A stretch of DNA of 64,000 nucleotides from Onthophagus taurus (taxonomy: Eukaryota; Arthropoda; Insecta; Coleoptera; Scarabaeidae), in NCBI RefSeq assembly GCF_036711975.1, contig NC_091970.1:3913501-3977500 (forward strand), in the 5' to 3' direction. The position numbers and the translations under genes were made by a program. The notes beneath the pieces were generated by a model. The model worked only from the letters and a program-made list of their open reading frames with translations. It ran no database searches and had not been told where the DNA came from. Positions 1-11,574 of this stretch are shown piece by piece. Numbering within the stretch: position 1 is the stretch's first letter; each line of letters opens with the position of its first letter.

Positions 1-3000
1 TTAAAAGTTGGACAAAACTAATCGTAACGGAACAACACAACCAGAATTGAACGCAATTCCATAAATTTGAAACGAAATGTCGTGATTCCCGGATTAATTG
101 GTGAATCGGAATCGGTTGTTGTTCGCGTTTCATCGATAAAGAACAAGCGATCGAATTTAATTTTCGCGATAAATCAATCGGTGATGGGACATCTTTCGGA
201 AGATTTTTTAAATCATACGGAGTGAGTTTTTGACATACTTGAGGGTATAAAGGTTCAACCGAGATGCTAAAAAAAATGGTATTAATTAAAATTAATTTGA
301 GATGGGTTAATTACCTTGCATCAGCCTGCATAAAAATTCCCATATTTTCATTGCTAGCAGATGAGCCGATTACACAAACAACTTCATCGTAATCTTGCAT
401 AATTTGAAGCATCTCTCGTGTTACGGAAGCTGTACAATCGGTAAATAAAGATACTAATAAAGGAACGTTGTCTACTTTTTCAATGTGAGGACGTATTTTA
501 TCAATTCCTCTTGGTAATTTTGCCTAAAAATAAAAATTAATTAAAAAAATATATAAAAAAGATGATTTGAGGTTATGTTTTTGACATAACCTCAAATTTT
601 TTTAGGTTAATTTTAATTATTTATTAGGAATTAATTTAACTAACCCTATTTGACATATCAAAATTAATTGGGGCACTATGTTCGCTACTATCATTAGTTA
701 AATGGCTCATTGATTGCCAATCGTGTGGATTTCCTGGATCATGAACACTCTCGTTGCTATTGCACTTATCTTCTTGTCTCAACATCGGAATAATTTCATT
801 TTCAAATTTAACAACCGTATAATCCGTATTGATAGCTGATGGAGCTGAGAAACTCATCGCTCGAGAAGCTCCGAGGTTGCTAAAAAAATAAATTCACCTC
901 AAAAATCTCACTTTTTCGTTAAAATTAATTAAAAACATTTAACAAAAAACGAAGCAATCTTCTACAGCAAGCATTCAAAGTAGTACTCCATTCCACCACA
1001 ATTTTTTTTGCCAAAATCTACAATTTTTTCTGTAATAATTTTTTGTGCTTATTTTTTTTGGGTACCTAAGTTTGGTTGAATGAGTCGGTGACCCAAGAGT
1101 GGTGTGAAGTCTTCGGGCGCTTTGAGAGATGCGACGTTTTTCACACATGTAACCGGTGCCTCTTCTAACGGCGACCAATGAAGCATCCGGAAGTCTTTAT
1201 TTTGCGTAACAATACATACAACAGAGAAAGAGTAGAGAAACAAAACAAACAGAAACACAAAAAAGATTTTAGGTTAGCAATTTAATCCATAAAATTCATT
1301 CAAAACATTAAATACACATTTATTAACCCTAACGTTATTATTTCTCACCTAATTCTATCGCTTAATAATGAAATATGGCAATTCCAACCACTCTCCAACC
1401 CCATTTTTTCGCTAAAAACCCTCGATCTAAGCTCATTTTCTTTACTAAAATGAACGAATCGTATACAAGCACGTTCTAATTGCTCAATTAATTGGACCAT
1501 ATCCGATTGTGCTTGATATTGCATGGTGACCATACCAATAAAAACTTGGTTGCATTGCATATCGAAGCAACTCTCCGCATCACACGCTTCCAAAGAAGGG
1601 CTATCATTGTACAACAAGGAATCCGTGCTATAAAATTGAGCTAATGGCGTTTTTATTTTCGGCTCTAACACGTTTTTACTGCAATCCCAATGAACAGGAG
1701 TAGGGCTTCTATGAGTTCTGTATAAATGACGACTATCGCTTGGTAATTCCAAATAAACTTCACTTAATTTATTACTAACTCCTTTAGAAAGTGGTCTAAA
1801 ACGGAAAAAATATTATTTTGATGTTAGTCAATTTAATGTCATTTTAAAAAAAACTTGCCTGTAAGCAAAAGCTGTACAATAAGCTGTTAAACTACTTCGT
1901 TGATAAAAATCTTGTATTTTTTTTCGATCCGCCGGCGTTAAGGGGCATAAATCGTAGCCGTCCCAAAAGTCCACGCACGAATCCAAAATGATATCGGCCG
2001 TTCCTTGGGATAAAAGTTGCACGGAACCGCTACTTAACTCTTTAACGGCGACTGCGAACATGTGCGGGAAAGGAAATTTTAATTTCGTGGACATACTTAA
2101 TGATCTGGCGTATTTATTGTCCCTCCTAACCATTTCAGGTTGCTAGAATCAAAGTAGAACAGTTAATCGGAACGAAAAAAAAATGTTAGTGAGCGTACTA
2201 AATGCCTAAAAGTGGACAACTGCTGTTCCAAAGCAAATATTTTGTGAGCTTGGTCAAGAAAGCCGATTTCTTTAGCCAGCTCGCACAAACATCTCCTATT
2301 GATAACAGGAACCAGATTTTCGTTATACATTGCCTCGCATGTTATGTGTGAACAAAAAGTTGTGTAATGTTCCTTAAAAGAATTTAATTTAGCAAGAAGT
2401 GAATAAAATATCAAAAAACTTACTTGCGTATCAATATTACAAGTATTCAATAAAATCGAAAGCCCCAACGGCTTCAAACTGGTCAAAAATTTCTCCCATT
2501 TTCTATCATCGAAGTGTAATTTAAACGGATCTGACTGATTATGGGTTAAATCAAGTACTTCACCCACCGTTGAAGAAGCACAATCTTCATTAAACTCCGA
2601 AGTTTCTTTCCCTCCCTCTTTATTCGTTAAATTCTCATCGATTTCGCATTCAATATCGTCCAAATTCGAGTTTAAACTAGACGATTTCGATAAATTATCC
2701 GAATTACGAAGAAAAAATACTTTTTCCGCCGTGGGATTAGGCCAAGATAATATCCCCTTTTTATCAACACAACACAAAGCTGTCACACTGCCCAAAACGT
2801 GCACAATATTCGTCGTTCTCGAGATAATCTCGCTTTCCCCGCGGACCACGTCCAAAAAATTCCTCCAAATAACTTTCCAATCGCATTTTACTTGGTGATA
2901 AATAAAAGTATCATTCTCTTCCAAGTCATTTAAAGCCATCGAGCATTGACAGTTTTCATCATATAACGCTTTAAAATGCGCCACTCCGTAGCTGTTTAAT

Positions 3001-4023
3001 AAACTCCAAGTAATCGGGAATAATAAGGGTAAGAAAGGTAAAACTGTGGATACGGGGATTAAAAGGAATAAGTTTAACGTTGATGATTTCCCGATAAATC
3101 GTTCCAAATAAAAGTATCGGAACAAATTTAATAACAAAACCAATAAAAAAAATGTTGGCAAAATGATTCTTTCCATGATTTGAACCATCACGTAGTGTCT
3201 TTGTTGATTTTGTAAGCTCACTGGGCGATCTAACGCTTGTTCCAAAGCAATTTTTAAATTATCGATGTAAGGGGTTTCTTTCAACCGATATTTCTTACAT
3301 TCCAAAGGTTTCCGCGACTTTGGAATACTAAAAATTTCATTTTCCGCGCGTAAATTCGGACTAAACATCTCTTTGGAGTGCAAAATTGGAAATTCGGTGT
3401 TTTTATCGATCGCCTCACAATACCCAGGACTTAATTGCCCCGGTCGCATTAAAATCACATCTCCTGTCACTAAAAGGGCCCATGGTAAATTAACGATTTT
3501 ATTATCTCGATAGGTCCATTGTAAAGTGATACATGGCGAAGGTGGCAAATGTATTTGTGGATAATTCTCATAACCCCACTTAATTTTTTCTAAATTTATA
3601 CTTAAAATATCCAAAAGTTTATTAACCCGGTTTGGTATTTCATTGTATCGTAACTTTCGGTCGTAATATTGAAACATCCCGTTAAAAATTAACAGAAATA
3701 ATAAAATTAAAGCTTCAACTAAATAAATCCATAATGAATTTATGTAATATGTTACGATCAATAAAATTATACACAATAAACTAAAAAATAACGAGAGGAA
3801 ATTAACCGTTGCGTGTTTATTCCTAATAAGAAACCCCTTTGTTATCCAAGTGTTTAATTTCCTATAAAAGAAATAAATCAAAATTAATTCAACTAATTTT
3901 ATTTTATTATTACCGATTCTTTTGTGATGCTTTAAATTGATTTAAAACCGACGCTATCTCCCCGTGTAATCTTTTAAGGGCTTCTTTTGTCGCTAATCCA
4001 GTTCCATTTAAATCCTGCTCCAT
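1..4023 (-). CDS. TMEM94: TMEM94-like ER P-type-ATPase-like transporter, 3' end beyond window
   Basis: Multi-pass membrane protein of the TMEM94 family. The human member is reported to act in magnesium uptake into the ER and resembles P-type ATPases. Exons read on the minus strand: 3914-4023 (start ATG at 4021-4023), 2424-3861, 2199-2372, 1859-2142, 1349-1795, 1066-1194 (possible cassette), 645-879, 315-523 and 1-266, and phases agree at every junction. Family-like stretches seen include LKPLGLSILLNTCN, NRRCLCELAKEIGF, GTADIILDSCVDFWDGYDLC, DFYQRSSLTAYCTAFAYRP, AKLPRGIDKIRPH and VDNVPLLVSLFTDCT. Two hydrophobic segments follow the N-terminal region (about 3720-3830) and two more lie near 3010-3180. 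The C-terminal membrane domain has only begun at position 1, so the protein is incomplete. The intron at 1796-1858 starts with GC rather than GT. Identification is by recalled similarity to the human protein. Confidence 0.93.
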
Positions 4024-4438
4024 AACAAATACTACTTTTAATACTTTATAATTATAAATTTAATTTTTTGAGGTTATGTCATCACATCAATCAGAGATTA
4101 AGTAATAAATTTGAATTCAAACCGATTAACACTCATTCTCAAAGAATTTAATCACCGTTTTAAACTCTAAATTAATATTTAATGTGGATTTACCCAAAAT
4201 AAAACGTATATATTACATTGTGTTATGTAAATTTGTTTGATTTATATTTGGAGGTTATCTTTTCCTGCAAATTCCTAATTTACCGACATCAACTGACATT
4301 TATCAAAACGCTTTATTCCTTCCCAAATTATTTATTTTCTTTAATACAATTCAAAATTAAACAATGTGTTCTTTTTAATTTTTAATTCGACTACAAGCTG
4401 TTTTCTTCTACCCCCGTCTCGATCCTCATCATTTACAT

Positions 4439-4902
4439 TTAATGATATTTGTAGTTCCTATGCTTCTTAATCTTGCCGTAATTTAAGAAATAAAATACAG
4501 CCATTGAAACACTGATCAACTGGAAGAAACCAGCGATTCCGGCGCGTTTCGGTTGGATATATTTATGTTGCCATCTCCACCAAGCCCGACTGCAAGCCCC
4601 GGCTACGGCTTGTGGACTTTTAGTTCTCCTCCCAAACCATGAACCTAATTCGCCAAGTTTTACTTGACCAAATGGGGTATCCGCTAAAAATATTAAGTTA
4701 AATAAATTTAATTGAAGATTATGAAACAAGAAACAGTGATGTGGTTATGTAATACAAAAAAAGTGAGGTTATAATTTTCTAGGTGGGTTAATTTTAATTA
4801 AAGAATTAGTGATGGATACTCACGCTTCCCGTAAAAACGTGCAGGATCATAAGGACCGTGCACTTTCGGATTATATTCAGCGGGATAATCTCCAAAACCC
4901 AT
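4439..4902 (-). CDS. ATPsynF: Mitochondrial ATP synthase subunit f
   Basis: Subunit f of the membrane (Fo) part of mitochondrial ATP synthase, in the inner membrane. There are two exons, 4824-4902 (start ATG at 4900-4902) and 4439-4683 (stop TAA included), joined by a GT..AG intron at 4684-4823. The 107-residue product starts MGFGDYPAEYNPKVHGPYDP, continues with FGQVKLGELGSWFGRR and the AWWRWQHKYIQPKRAGIAGF block, has one membrane helix (about residues 77-97) and ends in KHRNYKYH. This is nearly the whole length of the insect family. The first exon is short and easily missed. A TTTATT on the plus strand at 4331-4336 (AATAAA in the transcript) lies about 100 bp past the stop. The gene is in the same orientation as TMEM94 but has its own start region. 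Confidence 0.96.
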
Positions 4903-5541
4903 TTTTTGGACTTCACTTCAGCAGGTCAATATGGCCACGAGTGAAGTTAGTTGAAATTGAAACTGACAGGGATATAAAAATAATTTTATTAATTATAATT
5001 ATTAATTATTTATTTTATTGCGATATTATTAAGATTTGTTAATGATGATGTAAAATGAAATGAATTTTTAAGATTGTTTTAGTAAAAAAATTATTTCTTA
5101 ATAAATGTCATTTTAAGAACGCATCCCACGTCAGCTGTCACTACAAATGTCAAAAAAAAAACGATAGTTTTTCCATAAAATAGTTAATTTCTAACTGAAT
5201 CACCTCACACATCTCCGCAAAATCAAGAGAAAACCCGTTTTAAGCTTGCAATTAAGCAATAAAAGACGATCCATGCGGCTCGGATTAAGTTCAAAGAACC
5301 CGAAACGTCGACGACGATTTTAAAGAACCACTTGGTAGGAGATTAATTTTTTTTATTGTTTACTAGGGAGAGAAAAGGGGTTTCGATGCGTTTTCTCGCG
5401 GACGGTTGAATTGGTGGTTTTGTCTCTCTCAAACGGGGGACGCTTGTGTGTTTGTGGGAGACACAGACGGGGCAATGCACGTAGGCTGTCCTTGCGGGGT
5501 TGAAACGAACGGTTCGCGACGGCTTTCGAGGAGGCCCTCCA

Positions 5542-6493
5542 ATGGGCAGCTGTTTAACTTGTTTCAAGGAGCCAGTAACTTCGGCCCTCGACAATTCCAC
5601 ACATTGTCATAGAGAGGGTGAGTAAATTGTTAAATTAAAATTTTATCACTAAAATAATCTTCTTCATTACAACAGAAATGCCTGAAGCTCGTTTACATCC
5701 AGCCCCGAGTCATATAGCACCTCAATCACCAGACGATAACATAATAATAAGCAACGGTAATCATTTACCAATTATAATACAAGATACGGGGGGCCGTTTT
5801 ACTGCCAAGAGACCTCACATAATAAAATTAGCGCCTACAATGGGGATTGGAGATAGTAAACCGTCCGATGTGAAATTAAATAATTTATTTGATAATTACC
5901 GAGAGAAGGATGAAGATATGATCCGAGTCGATGGAATAATACAGCTGTGTAAAGACTTGCAGGTACTCCCAGAAGACTTTAAAATATTGGTTTTGGCCTG
6001 GAAATTAAACGCGGAACAAATGTGTCGATTTACTCGCGGAGAATTTGTAAACGGGCTAAAATCAATGTGTTGCGATTCAATTAAAGCCGTACAAAATAAA
6101 CTGCCTGATTTAGTGAGTGAAATTGAAGACTCTCCAGAACTATTTAAGGACTTATATCGGTTTACGTTTAATTTCGGGTTAGATATCCAATCGGGACAAA
6201 GAAGTTTATTAACAGAAATGGCGATAGATCTCTGGAACTTGGTTTTCACAATACGTAAACCACCAATTTTAACACGATGGATTAAATTTTTACAACGGCA
6301 CCCAAGCATCAAAGGAATCCCGCGGGATACTTGGAACATGTTTCTTAATTTCTCGGAAACCGTCGGTGACGATTTGAGTTCGTACGATGATAACGAAGCG
6401 TGGCCGAGCCTGTTCGATGACTTCGTTGAGTACGAAAACGATCAAATGAACCAAAATATATCGACGGAGAAAGATATTGAAGCGCGAGATTGA
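5542..6493 (+). CDS. SCCRO3: DCN1-like protein 3 (DCUN1D3 / SCCRO3)
   Basis: Cofactor or regulator of cullin neddylation. The C-terminal PONY domain binds cullin and the NEDD8-E2, and DCUN1D3 proteins are held at membranes by N-terminal lipid. There are two exons, 5542-5617 and 5676-6493, with a 58-bp GT..AG intron. The chosen start gives MGSCLTCFKEP: Gly2 for myristoylation, with Cys4 and Cys7 as likely palmitoylation sites, as in DCUN1D3 of other animals. The next ATG (5678) would lose this signal and lies two bases inside exon 2. PONY features seen are LFDNYREKDEDMIRVDGI, LVLAWKLNAEQM, FTRGEFVNGL and, near the end, DNEAWPSLFDDFVEYE, which holds the Asp/Ala/Asp surface that contacts cullin. 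The product is 297 residues (human 304). AATAAA at 6746-6751 is a likely poly(A) signal. Confidence 0.95.
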
Positions 6494-6999
6494 TTTTAAA
6501 TTAAGTTTTAAGCTGTGTATAAATATACGATAATTTTTTTTAATGAAATTGTTTCTACTGCCTATATTTGTTAAACTAACACTTACTGATAACTAAGTAA
6601 AGAGAAATGTGAGAAATCAAGATAAATAAGAATCAAATATAAATAAAAGGAGAAAACGTTCATGATATGATTAATTTTTTTGGAAAGTATTTAATATTTG
6701 TCTTTATAAGTTTTTTTTTGTATATAATGATGTGTACAGAAACCGAATAAAAAAAAATATAGGTGTATTTACTTTTTTGTGAATAAAATTTAATTAAAAC
6801 GACTTAAAATGAAATTTGAGGTTATGGTTGCTTGGTTGTTATTCCGGTAGAGTTCGAACTTTTGTTCATATCATATTTATTTAATCACAGTGCTTTCATG
6901 ATATATTTAAGCTTTATCACAGTTTGTCTTTACATACAATATAATTATAATTTGAGATATGTCAAAACTTGTATCACAGTTACTTTACTTTCTTCAGCG
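6494..6999 (+). other. 3' UTR of the DCUN1D3 gene and spacer
   Basis: AT-rich sequence after the stop with several AATAAA-type signals (about 6640 and 6746-6751). No coding potential is seen. Confidence 0.5.
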
Positions 7000-7085
7000 T
7001 TACAGCTCAGGGTGAACCTTAGCCTGCTTCACGACTTTACGCAATCCATCTCGGTCAGCCTTTCCAATTTCCCACCTCCATACTT
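7000..7085 (-). pseudogene. Fragment of a non-LTR retrotransposon polymerase C-terminus
   Basis: On the minus strand the sequence reads ADRDGLRKVVKQAKVHPEL followed by a stop. This has the form of the last residues of many insect endonuclease-reverse-transcriptase polyproteins (a DRD..W.K.V.QA.. tail). The upstream frame is shifted and nothing more of the polymerase is recognisable, so this is a short decayed remnant. An open frame on the opposite strand (6832-7176) is its shadow. Confidence 0.4.
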
Positions 7086-7735
7086 TAAAGATCTCTCTCT
7101 AAAATACCTTCAATCTCTGCCTTTGTTGATATTCGTAATTCTCGTTGCTCACATATTACTCCAAATATTAGTCTGATTATTTTTCTTTGAAAAACAAGAA
7201 GTTTCTTTCTTATATTGCGGTGATTCTTTCCATTCTCTTTCCCAATTATTGTATATTTCGTTTTCCATGATTCTAACTACGTGATAACCTCAATTTGAAG
7301 TTATTATTGTGACAACCTACACCAACTTCACACCAATTTTTTTAATTTATTATTTTTATTGATTATTACTAATAATTAAGTTTTTTTAACACAAAATGAT
7401 TTGTTATTAATTAATTTTATTTCAAATTAAATTAATTTAATAAATCGAGTTTTATTTAAAATAGAAATGAGCGAGATGGATAGTATGCAAAAGAGAAATG
7501 AAATCGCTGTGAAGTTAGTCGTTGTGGTTTCTCCTTCGGTGGATAATATTCCAGATGATTCTATAAACCGAGACGTACAGAAAAGCGAACCTTACGTGTT
7601 CTAAAATACGCGTTCGTAAGTTATCGCGAATGTTGCAGTGGTTCTGATAATTTCGCTCGATTTAGCGGAAATTGACCTTATAAAAAAAGAAAAGTTGGAG
7701 GAGAGATACAATTGGATCTTTTTCTTACCAAAAAT
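7086..7735. other. Spacer upstream of starvin
   Basis: AT-rich, with no recognisable gene. A 46-codon open frame starts at 7467 (MSEMDSMQKRNE...) but has no known relatives and no splice site that joins it to starvin. It is left unassigned. Confidence 0.4.
7679..7685 (+). promoter_or_regulatory. TATA box of distal starvin promoter (candidate)
   Basis: TATAAAA lies about 57 bp before the first-exon ATG at 7736 and about 30 bp before ATACAATT, which could hold the start site. Inferred from spacing only. Confidence 0.35.
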
Positions 7736-7759
7736 ATGTCATATCCAAATTCGCCATTT
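7736..7759 (+). CDS. stv: Alternative first coding exon of starvin (distal)
   Basis: A start codon followed by eight codons, MSYPNSPF, then a consensus donor GTAAGT at 7760-7765. The exon ends in phase 0 and so joins directly to the common exon at 9582, which also begins in phase 0 (SGFPFEDDF). Starvin in Drosophila is known to make isoforms from alternative first exons. The evidence here is the splice site and phase only. Confidence 0.55.
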
Positions 7760-7765
7760 GTAAGT

Positions 7766-8890
7766 AATCTAAACCTAACCTCAAAATTAATTTATTTATA
7801 TAAAAACTTTTTTTAACATTTAATTAAATTAACAAATTATTTTTGATACGTTTTAGTAACAATAAAAAATTGGTGTATTTTAGTTATTTATTTATTTTTA
7901 TTTAATGATTTTTGTAATAATTCTAACCCAATTTTTTGATTTATATTTAATTTTACATTAAGATAATTAAACGCGTAAGTGTTGGTTTTATAAAAGTTGG
8001 GTTCGAAAAGGCGATTTCGTTTTTAAAGTAACACTTTTTGGACTTGTGCCAAAATATTTAGAAAACATAAAATATTTTCGCTTTTTTATAAATTCTAAAA
8101 ATTTTAACTTTTCGTATTATTATTATTAATTATTTTTTTTTTAATTTCTCATCGTAATATATCATTTTTAATATTAATAATAAACATTTACAAGGTTTAT
8201 TTACTTATTTTTGACGTTTCTGGGTCATCGGTAACCTAAAAATTAATCTCAGTTTTTTTTTTGATTTAACATTGGCAATTCTACGTGTCAAAGTTTTTAA
8301 TTCAACTTCACGATTGTTTATTAAACGAGTTATTTTTAATAATTTTTAGCCTTTTTAAGCGTTTAAACTCGATTCTTTTTTGATCGTGACCGTTTTTCTT
8401 CTGCAGGAAAGTCCCAACACAAATTAAGCCACACTTGCAGTTGAATTAACGTTGGTGTGAGTATTTCCCTAAAATTACTTGCTTTTTTGTGTTATTTGCA
8501 TCTTGTAGTTCAAAATCATCATTTAATCGAATAAATTTACATAAACCATTAACATAGAGCTAAAAATTTACCATGTCAATTTTTTTATTTTTAAAAATGA
8601 TCTAATGCGCGTTGTTACGTAGCATAACAATAAAAATAGGTTAAAAAAGAAGCAATTTCAAATAATTTCCTGTATTTATCTCAATTATTTATATAAAAAA
8701 ATTAGTCATGTTATGAAACATCACCAATTTAGGTTGGTGCGAATGCATCGAGGTAATTCTTTGTTTATGAATCAGATTTTTACTATTTTTAACGTTCTGA
8801 TAAGTAAATTAGTTCAATTATGACTCATTATTATTAATAAAAATGAAATTTGGGCGATTTTACTTTCTAAATAGCAATTTTTCGCGGATT
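7766..8890. other. Intron or upstream region of starvin
   Basis: AT-rich sequence between the two candidate first exons. A possible 5' UTR exon is bounded by a CTGCAG acceptor near 8405 and a GTGAGT donor near 8457, but it has no coding content and is not claimed as a gene feature. Confidence 0.35.
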
Positions 8891-8929
8891 TTCTAGAATA
8901 GAATGGAATAGAATTGAACTAGAAGATTC
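8891..8929 (+). promoter_or_regulatory. Heat-shock elements of the proximal starvin promoter
   Basis: TTCTAGAA at 8891-8898 and GAAGATTC at 8922-8929 are two perfect inverted nGAAn pairs, the heat-shock factor site. Further GAA units lie between them (GAATAGAATGGAATAGAA). They sit 80-115 bp before the TATA box at 9008, the usual place for heat-shock elements. Confidence 0.65.
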
Positions 8930-9007
8930 TCGTAGAAAGAAAAAAAGGGGTGGGGTTAAAAATGGGCCAATGAGCGTGCGAGATCCCCCCCTAATTTTTT
9001 CTTATTC

Positions 9008-9043
9008 TATAAATGTGACGAATTTCGGTCTGAAATGTCAGTT
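9008..9043 (+). promoter_or_regulatory. Core promoter (TATA + initiator) of starvin
   Basis: TATAAA at 9008-9013 is followed by the arthropod initiator TCAGTT at 9038-9043. If +1 is the A at 9040 the TATA box starts at -32, the canonical distance. The first ATG follows at 9132. Confidence 0.65.
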
Positions 9044-9131
9044 ATAAAATTGAGGTTAAGTTAATAAGTTATTTTTATTAAACAAATAAATAAATAATTT
9101 TGTATTAATAAATTAGTCTGAAGTAAAGAAA

Positions 9132-11108
9132 ATGTCAACGCCTTGTGTGGATAACCCGAACATTTTGCTGGAAAATCAGGGTCGATTAAATCCAGATGTA
9201 AGTTGGAAAAGAATTTTTTTTGTGATGAATTGAGTTCTCAAGGTTTTTTCCTTATATGTTAATAATCGACCTACTTGAATTGAACGATTAAGACGAAAAC
9301 GAAAATAAAGGATGAAAGGCACGAAATGTAACCTAAAAAGGAAAAATTAAATTTATTAATAAAAAAATTATTATTTATTAATTTCGATTAATTAAACGAC
9401 GAATTAAGTGGATAAGAAATAAATAAAATTAATTAAAAAAAATATAACAAATTAGTGAATGCAACCCAAATGACGTTTAATTTGATGTTGATACATAACC
9501 TATAAATGTCAAACAATAATTTTTGGACGATTTAAATTAAAATGTTTTTTTTTATTCTAAACTATTTTTTTTTATTTTTAGAGTGGTTTTCCGTTCGAAG
9601 ACGATTTTGGTGATAGAAATTTTCGTTCCCAACTTGACGATATCGCACAGCGTCACCCGGAATTTGCGCAACATTTAAATTTCGATCGGTTTCCGAGTCA
9701 AGGACGCCGTAGAAGGGGCTCCGACGAGCGGACTCAACCCCCGCCGGAGAATCGCCGATTTGAGCGCCCGTTTCGGTCGCGTTTCGAAGATTTTGGGTTT
9801 CCTTTTGGTGCTCGGGAGTTCGAGGAGGGTCCATTTTACCGGGAAGAAGATTTTTTGCCAACAGAGAGAGAGGAGCAAAAAAATCCCGTTGAGGAGGAGA
9901 AATTGAGCGAAAAAGAGGAAGGTGGTGTTAAAAAAAATATCCAACAAAGTAATACGGTTGATTTGGGGAAAAACCAGGAGCCGGTTGATGATCAAAGAGG
10001 GCAAAGATCAATGTCTGCCCCACCAGAGAATCGCCCAAGATTTGTTTCTAGTATTAACATCCCCGTTCAAGGGTTACAAACTCCCGGAGGTGGTGAACAA
10101 ATGGGGGGGAGGTCGTCCCAGCCGGAAAAACCGATGGAACGAGTTATCCCGATTCATGTCGAGGGAAGAGATGAACCCGTTTTACCAAAAAATCCTAACT
10201 TTACAACTAACCAACAGCAACAACCTCAACCGGAACGGATTTTTGGGAGAAATCCGAACCAATTTACTCAATTTTTAAACAAAGGTGAACCCCAAGTGAA
10301 TCAAGATGAATTATTTAAACAACAACAGCGAGGTTATCAACAAAAACAAAAAGAGAATTATCAACAACAAAAACAACACGAACAAGAACAACCACAACAA
10401 CAACAAGAAGAAGAATGTTGTGAATCTCAAGAAGAAAAGAAAAAGCCTTTAACTCAATTAGATCAAATTCAAAACATACAAAAGGATGTTTCCGAGTTGA
10501 TGAATCGTGTTGAAAGGTTTAACGGAAAACCAAAAGATAAAGAGTACCTTTATTTGGATGAGATGTTAACTCGTAATTTGATTAAATTGGATAACATTGA
10601 AACCGAGGGCAAAGATAATATAAGGCAAGCTCGTAAAGAGGCGATTAAATGTATTGAAGGATGTATCGGAATCTTGGAAGCTAAAGCGAATGCTAATTTA
10701 ACGAAGGAGAATGTCGTGGAGGAGGAACCTAATCAAATTCAAAACGATAATGAAATGAAAGAAATAAAAGATGAAGTGAAAGAGGAAATAAAAGATGAAG
10801 TAAAAGAGGAAAGTAAAGAAGAAATTAAAGAAGGAACGAATGAAAATAATAAGGAAGATGTAAAAGAAGAAATAAAAGATGATGATAAAAATAAATGTGA
10901 AGAGATTGAAGTTGAAAAAGATGTTCCTGGGGGTTCATTGGAAGTTTCGGGTGTTGCGCGAAGTGGAACTTTGGTTGTTGAAGAAACGCCGATGGATGTT
11001 GTTGAAGGTGGTGGTGATGTTAAGAAAGAAGTTGATGATAAAGAAAGTATAAAGGTGGAGGAGAAAAAGGAGAAGAAAAAAGTTACAAAAAAGAAGGAAA
11101 AGAAATAA
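9132..11108 (+). CDS. stv: Starvin / BAG3-like co-chaperone
   Basis: BAG-domain nucleotide-exchange cofactor of Hsp70, acting in the cytosol and, in flies, in muscle upkeep and stress recovery. The proximal form uses exon 9132-9197 (22 codons, [19 protein letters not shown]) and the common exon 9582-11108, giving 530 residues. The common exon opens with [14 protein letters not shown] and [15 protein letters not shown], a motif region typical of Starvin. An arginine- and proline-rich part, a Gln-rich stretch (nt 10330-10410) and the BAG domain follow. The BAG domain is at about residues 311-391 ([48 protein letters not shown]). The last 140 residues are Glu/Lys-rich repeats of EEIKDEVKE type and end in a basic tail. 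The distal first exon at 7736-7759 gives an alternative N-terminus. Heat-shock elements in front of the proximal exon fit a stress-induced gene. Confidence 0.92.
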
Positions 11109-11570
11109 ATTGCCTTTTTGATTATCACAAAGCTGTGATTTTGATTGCGATTATTCACCCCCTATTTTAATAATTATTTTTTTTAAGTTAATTTTTCGTT
11201 TTTACCGTCCGTTTTTAATTAATATTATATTTATTTATATAAAGAATTAAATTAAATTAACCCTTTTTTGATGTACATAGATGACCAGTATGTTTTTTAG
11301 GTTGTGCCATATGTACATAATGTATCACATTGATGAAGAAATTTTCTTAATTTAGATGATTATTAAACGATGTAGAGAAGAATTAATGATGCCTTGCTTT
11401 TTTGTAGAGATCTCGTTGACAAATAAATTAATCTCTACTTAATATTTAAGTAATAATATTAGTTTTAGTAATTTTTTGTGGTTTTATTTAATCTTAATTT
11501 TTTTTTTGTTGTTATTTTCGAATAAAATGGTTTTTTCTACCAAATTTCTAATTTTCGATATGTGATCATG
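11109..11570 (+). other. 3' UTR of starvin and spacer
   Basis: AT-rich 3' region with several AATAAA-like signals (for example near 11422 and 11521). No other gene is seen. Confidence 0.4.
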
Positions 11571-11574
11571 ACAC

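Noticed and set aside
1049-1258. Second reading frame (NKDFRMLHWSPLEEAP) over the TMEM94 cassette exon
   Set aside because: Out of phase with both neighbouring exons; the other frame joins without a shift.
6832-7176. 114-codon plus-strand frame
   Set aside because: Antisense to the retrotransposon remnant; no family resemblance.
8404-8457. Possible 5' UTR exon of starvin between CTGCAG and GTGAGT
   Set aside because: Splice-like ends only; no core promoter or coding content to support it.
10739-11158. 139-codon minus-strand frame over the starvin 3' end
   Set aside because: Mirror of the GAA/AAA-rich coding tail; only Ser/Phe low complexity.
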